Assembly: GCA_934203355.1 (NCBI GenBank)
Contig: CAKPZC010000016.1
Span: 1-35,653 of the forward strand
DNA length: 35,653 nucleotides
Source: an uncultured Prevotella sp.
GTDB taxonomy: Bacteria; Bacteroidota; Bacteroidia; Bacteroidales; Bacteroidaceae
Direction of reading: 5' to 3'
This document shows, piece after piece, positions 1-7,035 of the stretch; position 1 is the first letter of the stretch, and each line of letters begins with the position of its first letter. The notes under the pieces were generated by a model. The model saw nothing but the letters and a program-made list of their open reading frames with translations. It ran no database searches and was not told the origin of the DNA. A program made the translations under genes and the position numbers.

Positions 1-72
1 TTATCACCATATAAAGCTATTCGTGCCCTTTGGGGGAGCACGGACAGCTATGCTATGGCATTCGCTGAATAG
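1..72 (+). CDS. Possible C-terminal end of a gene that starts outside the window
   Basis: The first frame is open from base 1 for 23 codons and ends in TAG at 70-72. The encoded tail reads like ordinary protein (it ends ...SYAMAFAE). A second frame is also open over this short stretch, so the reading is not certain. I recognise no family. An 87-bp AT-rich gap separates it from the next gene on the same strand. Confidence 0.35.
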   Translation, partial: LSPYKAIRALWGSTDSYAMAFAE

Positions 73-95
73 TTACGGTACAACCTAATAAAGAC

Positions 96-130
96 AAATA
101 ACTATAAAATATATAGAGAAATAACTATAA
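96..130 (+). repeat. 12-bp direct repeat in the leader of the EEP gene
   Basis: AAATAACTATAA occurs at 96-107 and again at 119-130, 23 bp apart, about two helical turns. A shortened form (AACTATTA) abuts the start codon. This could be a regulator binding site or plain AT-rich drift. No TAnnTTTG box is visible here. Confidence 0.4.
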
Positions 131-159
131 TGTAAAACCAATAAAAACAAACAACTATT

Positions 160-1077
160 ATGAAACGACTATTTCTATCACTCATCGCCATCTGCTTCTG
201 TATGGCGATAGGTGCCCAGCAACTTTTTGTGGGTTCCTACAACATTCGCAACCACAATTCCAACGACGACAAGGCTGGCAACGTTTGGACCAAGCGCTGC
301 CAGGTGATATGCGACCAAATAAACTTCGAGGACCCCGACGTGTTCGGCGCGCAGGAGGTGTTAGTAGAACAGTTGCACGACCTCCTGAACAAGCTCGACG
401 GCTATGGCTACATCGGAGTGGGACGCGACGACGGCAAGGAGGCGGGCGAGTATGCTGCCATATTCTATAAGAAGGATCGTGTGGAGCTGCTGCGCGATGG
501 ACATTTCTGGCTCAATGAGACTCCCGACCAGCCCAAACTGGGATGGGACGCAGTCTGTGTACGCATATGCACATGGGGCGAGTTCAGACAGAAACAATCT
601 AAGAAGAAGTTCTACTACTTCAACCTGCATATGGACCACGTGGGCATTGTGGCACGCCGCGAGGCAGCAAAACTTGTGGTGAGCAAGATTCGCCAGATAG
701 CAAAGGGAGCTCCAGTGGTACTCACAGGCGACTTCAATGTCGACCAGACCGACGAAATCTACAGCATATTCAGCACCTCGGGCATACTGAAGGACTCGTA
801 TGAGTGTGCACGCATAAGATTTGCCGAAAACGGAACGTTCAACGACTATCACCCAGAATATATGTCGACATCGCGCATCGACCACGTGTTTGTGTCGCCA
901 GAGCTTAAAGTCGACCGCTACGCCATACTGACAAACATGTACTGGACAAAAACACCCGAAACCGATAAAGAACTGAAGAGCAATCAGGCTCCGGGACAGG
1001 TGTCGTTTGGCAAAGCAACGCCACGCACACCGAGCGATCACTACCCAGTGCTTGTTAAATTAATGTTCGGCAAGTAA
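160..1077 (+). CDS. Secreted endonuclease/exonuclease/phosphatase (EEP) family protein
   Basis: A 305-residue protein of the DNase I-like EEP fold, which hydrolyses phosphodiester or phosphomonoester bonds with divalent metal. An N-terminal signal peptide (about residues 1-20, ending ...AIGAQ) points to export to the periplasm or beyond. The family motifs appear in order: SYNIR near residue 26, GAQE with the metal-binding Glu at about 66, the H of NLHMDH near 157, GDFNVDQTDE near 191, SRIDHVFV near 239 and the terminal SDHYPV motif. The length is normal for the Bacteroidetes branch annotated as endonuclease/exonuclease/phosphatase. The substrate cannot be told from sequence; nucleic acid, sugar phosphate and phospholipid are all possible. 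The start is an ATG after an A-rich leader (ACAACTATT) without a Shine-Dalgarno motif. It is followed after 90 bp by a lipoprotein gene with its own promoter-like box. Confidence 0.9.
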   Translation: MKRLFLSLIAICFCMAIGAQQLFVGSYNIRNHNSNDDKAGNVWTKRCQVICDQINFEDPDVFGAQEVLVEQLHDLLNKLDGYGYIGVGRDDGKEAGEYAAIFYKKDRVELLRDGHFWLNETPDQPKLGWDAVCVRICTWGEFRQKQSKKKFYYFNLHMDHVGIVARREAAKLVVSKIRQIAKGAPVVLTGDFNVDQTDEIYSIFSTSGILKDSYECARIRFAENGTFNDYHPEYMSTSRIDHVFVSPELKVDRYAILTNMYWTKTPETDKELKSNQAPGQVSFGKATPRTPSDHYPVLVKLMFGK

Positions 1078-1117
1078 AAGCATGGCTTCAAGATGCTGTT
1101 TTCTCGAATAAAAACAC

Positions 1118-1125
1118 TACATTTG
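1118..1125 (+). promoter_or_regulatory. Bacteroidetes-type -7 box upstream of the DUF3332-like gene
   Basis: TACATTTG matches the TAnnTTTG -7 consensus of the Bacteroidetes primary sigma factor. A partial -33 element (GCTG ending at 1098) lies 19 nt upstream. The predicted transcript would have a leader of about 35 nt before the ATG at 1168. Confidence 0.55.
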
Positions 1126-1167
1126 CAATCTTAACTCACAAGAAGTGTAACAAAAACCGTTCGAATT

Positions 1168-1722
1168 ATGAAAATCAAGCATCTTAAAGTGTCGGCATTG
1201 CTGCTTGCAGCCACACTGACCGTATCGTCGTGCGTGGGCTCGTTCTCACTGTTCAACCGCGTTGCTAAGTGGAACACTCATGCCACAGATTCAAAATTCC
1301 TTAACGAAATAATATTCATTCTCATATCGCCAGCCTATGCTGTGTGTGGCGTTGCCGACCTTTTGGTGCTCAACACCATAGAGTTCTGGTCGGGAAGCAA
1401 CCCAATAGCGCAGAAAGTGGGCACAACACAGGAGATAACCGGCAAGGACGGACTCATCTATGCCGTGACTACACTGCGCGATGGATATGAGGTGAAGAGC
1501 CCGAAGGGCGATGTCGTGAAGTTTGTGTATGACAAGAAGACCGACTCGTGGTCGCAGGTGCAGGAGGGCAAGAAGACCGAGATATTCCGTTTCAATACCG
1601 ATGGTACTATACAGGCACGTCTCACCGACGGCAGAATTCTGCGCGTGACGCCCGATGAGGTTGGACTCTTCGAGGCAAGAATGGCTGTGAGTGGTGCCAA
1701 CTTCTACGCTCTCGCGAAATAA
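1168..1722 (+). CDS. DUF3332-like lipoprotein
   Basis: A 184-residue protein with a lipoprotein signal peptide: the hydrophobic segment LLLAATLTVS is followed by the lipobox SSC, with the lipidated Cys at about residue 22. A second hydrophobic stretch (about residues 48-66, FILISPAYAVCGVADLLVL) comes before NTIEFWSG. This layout is typical of the DUF3332 family of small bacterial envelope proteins of unknown function. The C-terminal half is polar and strand-rich (EVKSPKGDVVKFVYDKKTDSW). It is probably anchored in the inner or outer membrane facing the periplasm. It may be co-transcribed with the Fur-family gene 58 bp downstream. The DUF3332 assignment rests on recalled similarity; the biochemical role is unknown. 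Confidence 0.75.
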   Translation: MKIKHLKVSALLLAATLTVSSCVGSFSLFNRVAKWNTHATDSKFLNEIIFILISPAYAVCGVADLLVLNTIEFWSGSNPIAQKVGTTQEITGKDGLIYAVTTLRDGYEVKSPKGDVVKFVYDKKTDSWSQVQEGKKTEIFRFNTDGTIQARLTDGRILRVTPDEVGLFEARMAVSGANFYALAK

Positions 1723-1780
1723 GAAGAAGTTGACTCCTGCCTAATTGCATTGTTGATAGAAAAACTTGAAATTATAAGAA

Positions 1781-2218
1781 ATGACCGACGAGGATATTCT
1801 TGTGCACAAGTTGCGCCACCGCGACATAAAGCCAACTGCCACACGCTTGCTGATTCTCCGCGAGATGATGCGGGGCGACCAGACAGTGTCGCTGCCCGAC
1901 CTTGAGCGGTGGCTGCCTACAGTCGACAAGTCGACAATATCGCGCACGCTTTCCGTGTTTCTGCTCCGTCGCCTTGTGCATGCCGTCGACGACGGCACGG
2001 GCGCGCTGAAGTATGCCGTGTGTTCCGACGACTGCGATTGTACGGTAGAGGAGGAGCACACCCACTTCTGCTGCGAGAACTGCAACCGCACGTTCTGCCT
2101 GAAGCACATTGCTGTGCCCGTGGTGGAACTGCCGCCGGGATTTATCATCAATAGCATCAACTATGTGGTGAAGGGGCTTTGTCCGGAGTGTGCCGAGAAA
2201 CTGAGGGGCAGGACATAA
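1781..2218 (+). CDS. Fur-family transcriptional regulator
   Basis: A 145-residue metal-responsive repressor. The N-terminal winged helix (about residues 1-75) starts with the RDIKPTATRLLILREM segment and has a recognition-helix region DKSTISRTL where Fur relatives usually read xATVYRTL. The C-terminal half has two CxxC pairs (CENC near 101 and CPEC near 136) for structural zinc, and a His-rich HTHFCC motif in the dimerisation domain. The metal it senses (Fe, Zn or peroxide-type) cannot be read from the sequence; the two CxxC pairs fit many Fur and Zur proteins. No promoter box is evident in the 58-bp gap before it, so read-through from the lipoprotein gene is likely. The start is an ATG after an A-rich leader. 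Confidence 0.9.
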   Translation: MTDEDILVHKLRHRDIKPTATRLLILREMMRGDQTVSLPDLERWLPTVDKSTISRTLSVFLLRRLVHAVDDGTGALKYAVCSDDCDCTVEEEHTHFCCENCNRTFCLKHIAVPVVELPPGFIINSINYVVKGLCPECAEKLRGRT

Positions 2219-2270
2219 GGTGCCCGAAATAAGGCTTTATTTGATTATAATAGTAAAGGTAGCTTATAAA

Positions 2271-2482
2271 AAATGAGGGTGTGTCAAAATAGGAGTTAGA
2301 AGAAGTTAAGAAGAAGTTAATCCATCTACGATGGATGGGAGTTCTTGCTAAAGCAAGCGGCAAAGCCGAGCGAACAGACAAATGCTTTATTTTCAGTAAT
2401 TTATACATATGTCCGCTAACTTCCGTTAACTTCGGGCGAAGCCCAAACTTCCTTTAACTCCTATTTTGACACACCCTCATTT
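2271..2482. mobile_element. MITE-like element with 28-bp perfect inverted ends
   Basis: The arms at 2271-2298 and 2455-2482 are perfect reverse complements of 28 bp (outer part GAGGGTGTGTCAAAAT). The 156-bp centre has no credible ORF. It contains duplicated AGAAGTTAA words next to the left arm and a related, diverged copy next to the right arm, so the element is imperfectly palindromic over more than the arms. There is no clear target duplication; at most AT is shared on each side. It accounts for nearly all of the 328-bp gap between the convergent fur-like and helicase genes. It could be a miniature inverted-repeat transposable element or an IS remnant. As RNA it would fold into a long hairpin on either strand and might stop convergent transcription. 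Confidence 0.7.
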
Positions 2483-2498
2483 CCATTTTACATGTCCG

Positions 2499-2520
2499 TT
2501 TGTCTGCTTGTCAACTTGAA
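2499..2520 (+). repeat. Short octamer repeat (CTTGTCAA-like)
   Basis: Two to three copies of the degenerate octamer TTTGTCTG / CTTGTCAA / CTTGAATC lie just downstream of the helicase stop codon. They are the same family as the longer arrays after ftsZ and after rsmH. Confidence 0.5.
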
Positions 2521-2546
2521 TCATATCAAAGACATGCAAAGCAACA

Positions 2547-4511
2547 TTATTTCTTTCTTGGCTTTCGGCGTGCCCATCCCTCTTCCGAGAAGTCGGGTTC
2601 TTCGCCAACAAGCTTTATATCGGGGTTGTTGATAAACTGTCGCCAGTCGTCCTGTCGACCGCTCTCGTAGCGCGATGCTCCACGCTGTCCGCGTTGCGAG
2701 CGTGAGCGTCCCTCCTCTTCGTTGCGTCGTTTTGACCGCTTTTCGTAGGGAGCGAAGTCGTCGTTGTCGTTGCGTCGTGACTGTCGGCGGCTGTCGGCTC
2801 CGCGCTTAGAGCCGCGGCTGTCGTTGCGGTCGGCGCGTCGTGAGCCACCGCGCTTGTTGTCGGATGCAACTGCCGCTGTGTCGTCGGCGTCGTTGCATCG
2901 CACAGTGCGGTTGCGATAGGTGGCACCGTTAAGTGCGCGCATCACCTTTTCGGCATCCTGCTCGGGCACCTCAATATAGGATATGCGTGCAAGCAGGTCG
3001 ATGTGTCCCACCTCCTGGCGTCCATGCACATTGCGGTTGAGGAACTGCATCACCTCGCCCGGATAGAAGCCGTCGTCCTTGCCGAGGTTGATGAAGAGTC
3101 GGCGGTAGCCTGCCTCGGGTGCGCGCTTCTCGCGCTTCTTGCCGTCGCGTCCCTCAGAGCGGTCCTTGCGGTCGCGTCCTACCGACGGCTTCACAATTTC
3201 GGGTGCGTTGGCGTAGTATTTCAGGAACTTGCCGAACTCCAGTGACACAATCTTCTTTAGTATGTCTTCCTTGTCGAAATACTCGAAGTGGCGGTTGATG
3301 TCGTCCATGAACGGAGCAATCTGGTCTTCGTCCACATCCACCTTCTCAATCTCGTCGATTGCTTTGAATAGCTGTTTAGAGCAAATCTCCTGCGGTGTGG
3401 GCAGAGTGCCGTCGACAAACTGCTTGCCTATTATTTTCTCTATCTCGCGCACACGTCCGCGCTCCTTGGTGTGTATGATGCTAATTGATGTGCCCTTCTT
3501 GCCGGCTCGTCCAGTGCGTCCAGAGCGGTGGGTGTAGCTCTCCACGTCGCCCGGCATGCCATAGTTGATGACATGGGATAAATCGTCGACGTCGAGTCCG
3601 CGTGCTGCCACGTCGGTGGCAACAAGAAGTTGTGTGATGTGCTGGCGGAACTTCTGCATGGTTATGTCGCGCTGCTGTTGCGAGAGGTCGCCGTGCAGCG
3701 GTTCTGCGTTGTAGCCGTCGCGTATGAGTTTGTCTGCCACCTCCTGAGTTTCGGCCTTGGTGCGGCAGAACACAATGCCGTAGATGCGTGGATAGAAGTC
3801 GACGATGCGCTTCAGGGCGAGATACTTGTCCTTGGCGTTCACCATATAATATATGTGGTTGACGCTCTCAGCTCCCTCGTTGCGCGAGCCCACAACAATT
3901 TCCTTGTAGTCGTGCAGGTAGCCCTTTGCAATCTTCTCGATTTCCTTGCTCATTGTGGCAGAGAAGAGCAGCGTGTTGCGCTCGGTGGGCACATTATCGA
4001 AAATCTCGTTGATGCTGTCGGAGAATCCCATGTTGAGCATCTCGTCAGCCTCGTCGAGCACCACGTTTTGCACGCCGTCGAGCTTTGCGGCACCACGGTG
4101 CATGAGGTCGATAAGTCTGCCTGGTGTTGCCACGATAATCTGCGCCCCATGCTTTAGGGCGTGAATCTGGTTGATTATCGACGTGCCACCGTATACGGCG
4201 ACGATGTTGATGCCTTTGATATACTTGGAGAACGACTTCAGGTCGTCGGCTATCTGTAGGCAAAGCTCGCGTGTGGGCGATATGACGATAGCCTGAGTTG
4301 TGCGGTTCTGCGGGTCGGTGCGCTGCAGGAGTGGAATGCCGAATGCTGCTGTCTTGCCCGTGCCGGTTTGTGCGAGTGCAATGACGTCGTTGCCGTTGCC
4401 GAGCAGATAAGGGATTACTTCTTCCTGGACTGGCATGGGATGCTCGAAGCCCAGTTCCTCGATGGCGCGGCGAATCTCTTCGCTGACACCCAATTCTTCA
4501 AATGTCTTCAA
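2547..4511 (-). CDS. DEAD-box ATP-dependent RNA helicase with C-terminal RNA-binding domain
   Basis: A 654-residue helicase of the DeaD/CsdA-DbpA type, which unwinds RNA in ribosome assembly, mRNA decay or cold adaptation. Seen in order: Q motif region near residue 29, motif I AQTGTGKT (about 47-54), PTREL (about 79), TPGR (about 129), DEAD (about 153-156), SAT (about 185), then the second RecA-like domain with ATDVAARGLDV and HRSGRTGRAG. A DbpA/CsdA-type RNA-binding domain follows at about 470-545 (LFINLGKDDGFYPGEVMQFL), then a basic Arg/Ser/Asp-rich tail. The start codon is TTG at 4509-4511. No in-frame ATG lies upstream before the sequence loses similarity, and the first residues (KTFEELGVSEEI) fit the family. 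It is monocistronic, with two tandem promoters and a long leader. Confidence 0.95.
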   Translation of the reverse strand: MKTFEELGVSEEIRRAIEELGFEHPMPVQEEVIPYLLGNGNDVIALAQTGTGKTAAFGIPLLQRTDPQNRTTQAIVISPTRELCLQIADDLKSFSKYIKGINIVAVYGGTSIINQIHALKHGAQIIVATPGRLIDLMHRGAAKLDGVQNVVLDEADEMLNMGFSDSINEIFDNVPTERNTLLFSATMSKEIEKIAKGYLHDYKEIVVGSRNEGAESVNHIYYMVNAKDKYLALKRIVDFYPRIYGIVFCRTKAETQEVADKLIRDGYNAEPLHGDLSQQQRDITMQKFRQHITQLLVATDVAARGLDVDDLSHVINYGMPGDVESYTHRSGRTGRAGKKGTSISIIHTKERGRVREIEKIIGKQFVDGTLPTPQEICSKQLFKAIDEIEKVDVDEDQIAPFMDDINRHFEYFDKEDILKKIVSLEFGKFLKYYANAPEIVKPSVGRDRKDRSEGRDGKKREKRAPEAGYRRLFINLGKDDGFYPGEVMQFLNRNVHGRQEVGHIDLLARISYIEVPEQDAEKVMRALNGATYRNRTVRCNDADDTAAVASDNKRGGSRRADRNDSRGSKRGADSRRQSRRNDNDDFAPYEKRSKRRNEEEGRSRSQRGQRGASRYESGRQDDWRQFINNPDIKLVGEEPDFSEEGWARRKPRKK

Positions 4512-4684
4512 TACTGATGAATGTTTTGCTAAATGTAAAAAAAAACTGATATGGATTTTGGCTTTAAGACAATGCTGCCCCTGAGTCTTCCCCAGCCATG
4601 CAAGTCGAGTCTATATCATGATAAGAACTTGATTGAAGACGTCTGTGCAGCTTCTCGTTATGTATAAATCCTGAATTCCGACTG

Positions 4685-4716
4685 CAAAGGTACTGCAAAT
4701 CGAAGACAATACAAAA
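4685..4716 (-). promoter_or_regulatory. Strong Bacteroidetes promoter for the RNA helicase (proximal copy)
   Basis: Read on the minus strand, TTTTG (complement of 4712-4716) is separated by exactly 19 nt from TACCTTTG (complement of 4685-4692). This is a full match to the TTTG-N19-TAnnTTTG consensus. Transcription would start near 4678 and give a leader of roughly 165 nt before the TTG start codon. Confidence 0.8.
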
Positions 4717-4833
4717 TGAATTCATTCATTTTTATTGTTGAGATGCCGCGTACCTTATGAAAAGGTACTGCAAATCGAAGACAATACAAAATGAATTCAT
4801 TCATTTTTATTGTTGAGATACCGCGTACCTTAT
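4686..4833. repeat. Tandem 75-bp duplication carrying a promoter
   Basis: Bases 4686-4758 and 4761-4833 are nearly identical 73-bp copies, with one difference (G at 4745, A at 4820). The repeat period is 75 bp. Each copy includes a complete minus-strand promoter and, just upstream of its -33 box, the 12-bp palindrome AATGAATTCATT. The duplication fills much of the 334-bp gap between the beta-barrel gene and the helicase. The rest of the gap (4512-4684) is the helicase leader, in which I see no further gene. Confidence 0.9.
4760..4791 (-). promoter_or_regulatory. Second, duplicated promoter for the RNA helicase (distal copy)
   Basis: This is the distal copy of the duplicated promoter: -33 TTTTG (complement of 4787-4791), 19-nt spacer, -7 TACCTTTT (complement of 4760-4767). 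It has one mismatch to consensus at the last -7 base. It lies 75 bp upstream of the proximal copy. Confidence 0.65.
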
Positions 4834-4845
4834 ATATAATGCAAA

Positions 4846-5598
4846 TCACTTCAGTCGGTAGACTATTCCCACGCTGCCATAGAGCGGGTATAGTTTCTGT
4901 TCGATGGTCTTGAAGTCGTTTTTGAATATAGGTGTCAAGCCCCATGAAATGTCGGCATATACGCCAAGTCGCTGTGTAAGATACCAGTCGGCACCAGCAT
5001 CGATACCCAGTTGCCACTTGCGCAGATTGTTGGTGAAGTCGTATTCGCCACGTTCTCCCTCGTCGTGTCCCAATTCCACCTTTTGTCCTGTGGGGTCGCC
5101 CTCACGCAGATAGCCGTCGTAGGCATTGCCGCTGAACTTGTGGGTGGCAACATACGAGAAGTATGGTCCGAGTTTCAGTCTCACGTTGCGTGCCACGTCG
5201 TAGGTGGCGAGTACTGGCAGTGTCACGAGGTTCTGCTCCACAATAGTGACTACGTTGCCTGTGAACATTCCCTCAATCACCTGCTCGCCGTAGCGCATCT
5301 GCATGTGATAGTTCTTCACTCTGGCATCTGTCTTCATACCCTTGTTCTCGTAGTGTATTCCAGTCATTACTCCCCAGTTGCCGTTGAGTTGTTTGCACAC
5401 GTCGAATCCGAGTAGCAGGTTGACCTTTGGGTCGAAGCTGTTGAGCCCCCTTATCTCTGCCGGCATTCCTATAGGAGCCGTTCCACCGAGGTTGTAGCCG
5501 AGACGTGCCTGATAGCTCAGGTTGTCGAGCAAATTGGTTGCCATGCCCTGCGCAAGTCCGAGCGTAGCAATTATGGCGGAGAGTATATATCTTTTCAT
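4846..5598 (-). CDS. Outer-membrane beta-barrel protein, PorT-like
   Basis: A 250-residue exported protein with a signal peptide (about residues 1-20, ending GMAT). The remainder consists of alternating amphipathic strands, with typical barrel phrases such as YQARLGYNLGG near the start, LKLGPYFSYVA in the middle and a final strand GSVGIVYRLK. This fits the PorT/outer-membrane beta-barrel family (about 8-10 strands) common in Bacteroidetes, whose members act as small porins or assembly factors; the specific role is unknown. The ATG lies about 30 bp after the stop of the PCMD lipoprotein gene, so the two probably form an operon. The last residue is Lys rather than an aromatic one, so the usual C-terminal barrel signature is not ideal. 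Confidence 0.8.
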   Translation of the reverse strand: MKRYILSAIIATLGLAQGMATNLLDNLSYQARLGYNLGGTAPIGMPAEIRGLNSFDPKVNLLLGFDVCKQLNGNWGVMTGIHYENKGMKTDARVKNYHMQMRYGEQVIEGMFTGNVVTIVEQNLVTLPVLATYDVARNVRLKLGPYFSYVATHKFSGNAYDGYLREGDPTGQKVELGHDEGERGEYDFTNNLRKWQLGIDAGADWYLTQRLGVYADISWGLTPIFKNDFKTIEQKLYPLYGSVGIVYRLK

Positions 5599-5628
5599 AA
5601 ATGAAAGGTTGTTTATGTTGTTTTCAGT

Positions 5629-6777
5629 TTACTCCATTGTTATTCTCACTTTGTCGACAAGCATTCGGCTGCCCACGGCTCCCACGAATCCGGCTCCTCC
5701 GGTGCTCGACGTGAACACTACAGCTATGCTGTAGCCATGGTCGTGGAGCAGTTGTGGGTCGAAGTCGGCAATGTATTTAAAGTCGACGTTGAAGGCTTGC
5801 CATCCGCCCTTCGTGGCATCTACCGGTCCAGCGAGAGCGAGTGCCACAATCTGCGGACTCGTCTTCACGTTGGTGCCGTCGAGATAGAACGGTGTGCCGT
5901 CGGCTTTGGTGTTCTTGAACAGCACAGCGTAGATGTCGCCCTGGTCGACAGTCCCCTCCACCACGTCGCCCTTGCGGTTGGTGACGGTGGGTCCGGGTGT
6001 GTATTGGTAGTAGCCGCTGAATTTAAGTGGCTTGCGATTGGTCACGCAGTAGGGTCCGTCGCCGAAGTGGGTCGATTCAAGTGGTCGTATGGTGGCAGTC
6101 TTGGCGTTGAATGAGCCAGTGAACAAATTGCCGGCTGCGATGGGCATCTTGAATCCTGCTCCAGCAGCTCCAGTGGAGCGTGTGGTGAGCACCACGGCAT
6201 TGCCCTCGTAGCCGTCGGCCCAAGGTGCTGTGGGATACTCCTCGGGAGCGGCTCCAGCACCTACGATTGAGAATCCGGCGTTGCCCGACGCCCAGTTGAG
6301 CATACGCGCGCCGTTGTCGGAGAGGTCGGTCCAGATGTAGTATTTCTGTCGGTCGGGTTCAAGGAAGAAGTTCTCGAAGTCCATCTCTTCGGGGAAGTAG
6401 CCACCGTCGTTGAATCTCACGGAGTAGCTTTTGCTGTAGGCTCGATCTTCCGAGGTGACAGTATATGTCACTCCGCCCGTCGAGAAGTCGTGGATTGAGC
6501 CACTTTCGGGCGATATGGTTGCTCCAGGGGTGATGATGAATTGCGGTGCGAGTGCTGTTAGGTCGGTGCCCTTGCGCACGTCGAAAGTCACGACGCGCGC
6601 CGACTCGTTGGTAGATGCTATGCTGTCGGATAGTTTCACGAACATCGTCGAGGGGTCGGCGGCGTGTATAAACGCCTGCTCGATGTCGCATTCGGTGTTG
6701 AGCGGCTCGTCCTTGAAGCACGATGTCATGGTTGCCGATAGGACAGCCATTGCGAGTAGGATGTGTGATTTAGACAT
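5629..6777 (-). CDS. PCMD-domain surface lipoprotein
   Basis: With the start chosen here the protein has 382 residues and begins with a lipoprotein signal peptide, with Cys in TSCFKDEP at about residue 20. A start 36 bp upstream (6813) is also possible and would add 12 residues; the frame stays open to 6987 but the extra residues are not signal-like. After the Cys come a short linker, an Ig-like region (about 40-130) and a C-terminal beta-sandwich. The end (FTSSTGGAGFVGAVGSRMLVDKVRITME) resembles the PCMD domain, a putative carbohydrate-metabolism domain of Bacteroidetes lipoproteins. It is probably outer-membrane anchored and may work with the beta-barrel protein encoded 30 bp downstream. 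Substrate unknown. Confidence 0.8.
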   Translation of the reverse strand: MSKSHILLAMAVLSATMTSCFKDEPLNTECDIEQAFIHAADPSTMFVKLSDSIASTNESARVVTFDVRKGTDLTALAPQFIITPGATISPESGSIHDFSTGGVTYTVTSEDRAYSKSYSVRFNDGGYFPEEMDFENFFLEPDRQKYYIWTDLSDNGARMLNWASGNAGFSIVGAGAAPEEYPTAPWADGYEGNAVVLTTRSTGAAGAGFKMPIAAGNLFTGSFNAKTATIRPLESTHFGDGPYCVTNRKPLKFSGYYQYTPGPTVTNRKGDVVEGTVDQGDIYAVLFKNTKADGTPFYLDGTNVKTSPQIVALALAGPVDATKGGWQAFNVDFKYIADFDPQLLHDHGYSIAVVFTSSTGGAGFVGAVGSRMLVDKVRITME

Positions 6778-6872
6778 ATGCTGCTTGTTGAGAAATCTTT
6801 TTACGCTTGTCATAATTGAAGATAAATGGTCAAGTTGTGTGATTTTTGTCATCTTATGTATGCTGACGTGTG

Positions 6873-6880
6873 CAAAGTTA
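6873..6880 (-). promoter_or_regulatory. -7 box upstream of the PCMD/beta-barrel operon
   Basis: On the minus strand TAACTTTG matches TAnnTTTG. No good -33 element is seen at 19-21 nt. It lies just downstream of the ftsZ terminator, so this two-gene operon probably has its own promoter. Confidence 0.5.
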
Positions 6881-6910
6881 CAACAAAGTTGTCTTATTGA
6901 GTAATATATA

Positions 6911-6958
6911 CAAAAAAACTGGGAAAAGCGTAAAAGTTTTTTAACGCTTTTCCCAGTT
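6911..6958 (-). terminator. Intrinsic terminator closing the dcw operon after ftsZ
   Basis: The perfect 15-bp arms AACTGGGAAAAGCGT (6917-6931) and its complement (6944-6958) enclose a 12-nt A/T-rich loop. On the minus strand the hairpin runs into a seven-T tract, as expected of a Rho-independent terminator about 70 bp after the ftsZ stop codon. Confidence 0.9.
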
Positions 6959-6963
6959 AATTC

Positions 6964-7035
6964 CTTGTATACTTGTCTCCTCGTCAACTTGTCTGCTTGT
7001 TAACTTGTCGACTCGTCAACTCATTTACTCATCAC
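6964..7035. repeat. Nine degenerate octamers overlapping the end of ftsZ
   Basis: The stretch divides cleanly into 8-bp units: CTTGTATA, CTTGTCTC, CTCGTCAA, CTTGTCTG, CTTGTTAA, CTTGTCGA, CTCGTCAA, CTCATTTA, CTCATCAC. The consensus is roughly CTYGTCNA. The last two units contain the ftsZ stop codon and the codons just before it. Confidence 0.75.

Noticed and set aside
2271..2482. Complete insertion sequence
   Set aside because: The 156-bp interior is far too short for a transposase and has no coding frame.
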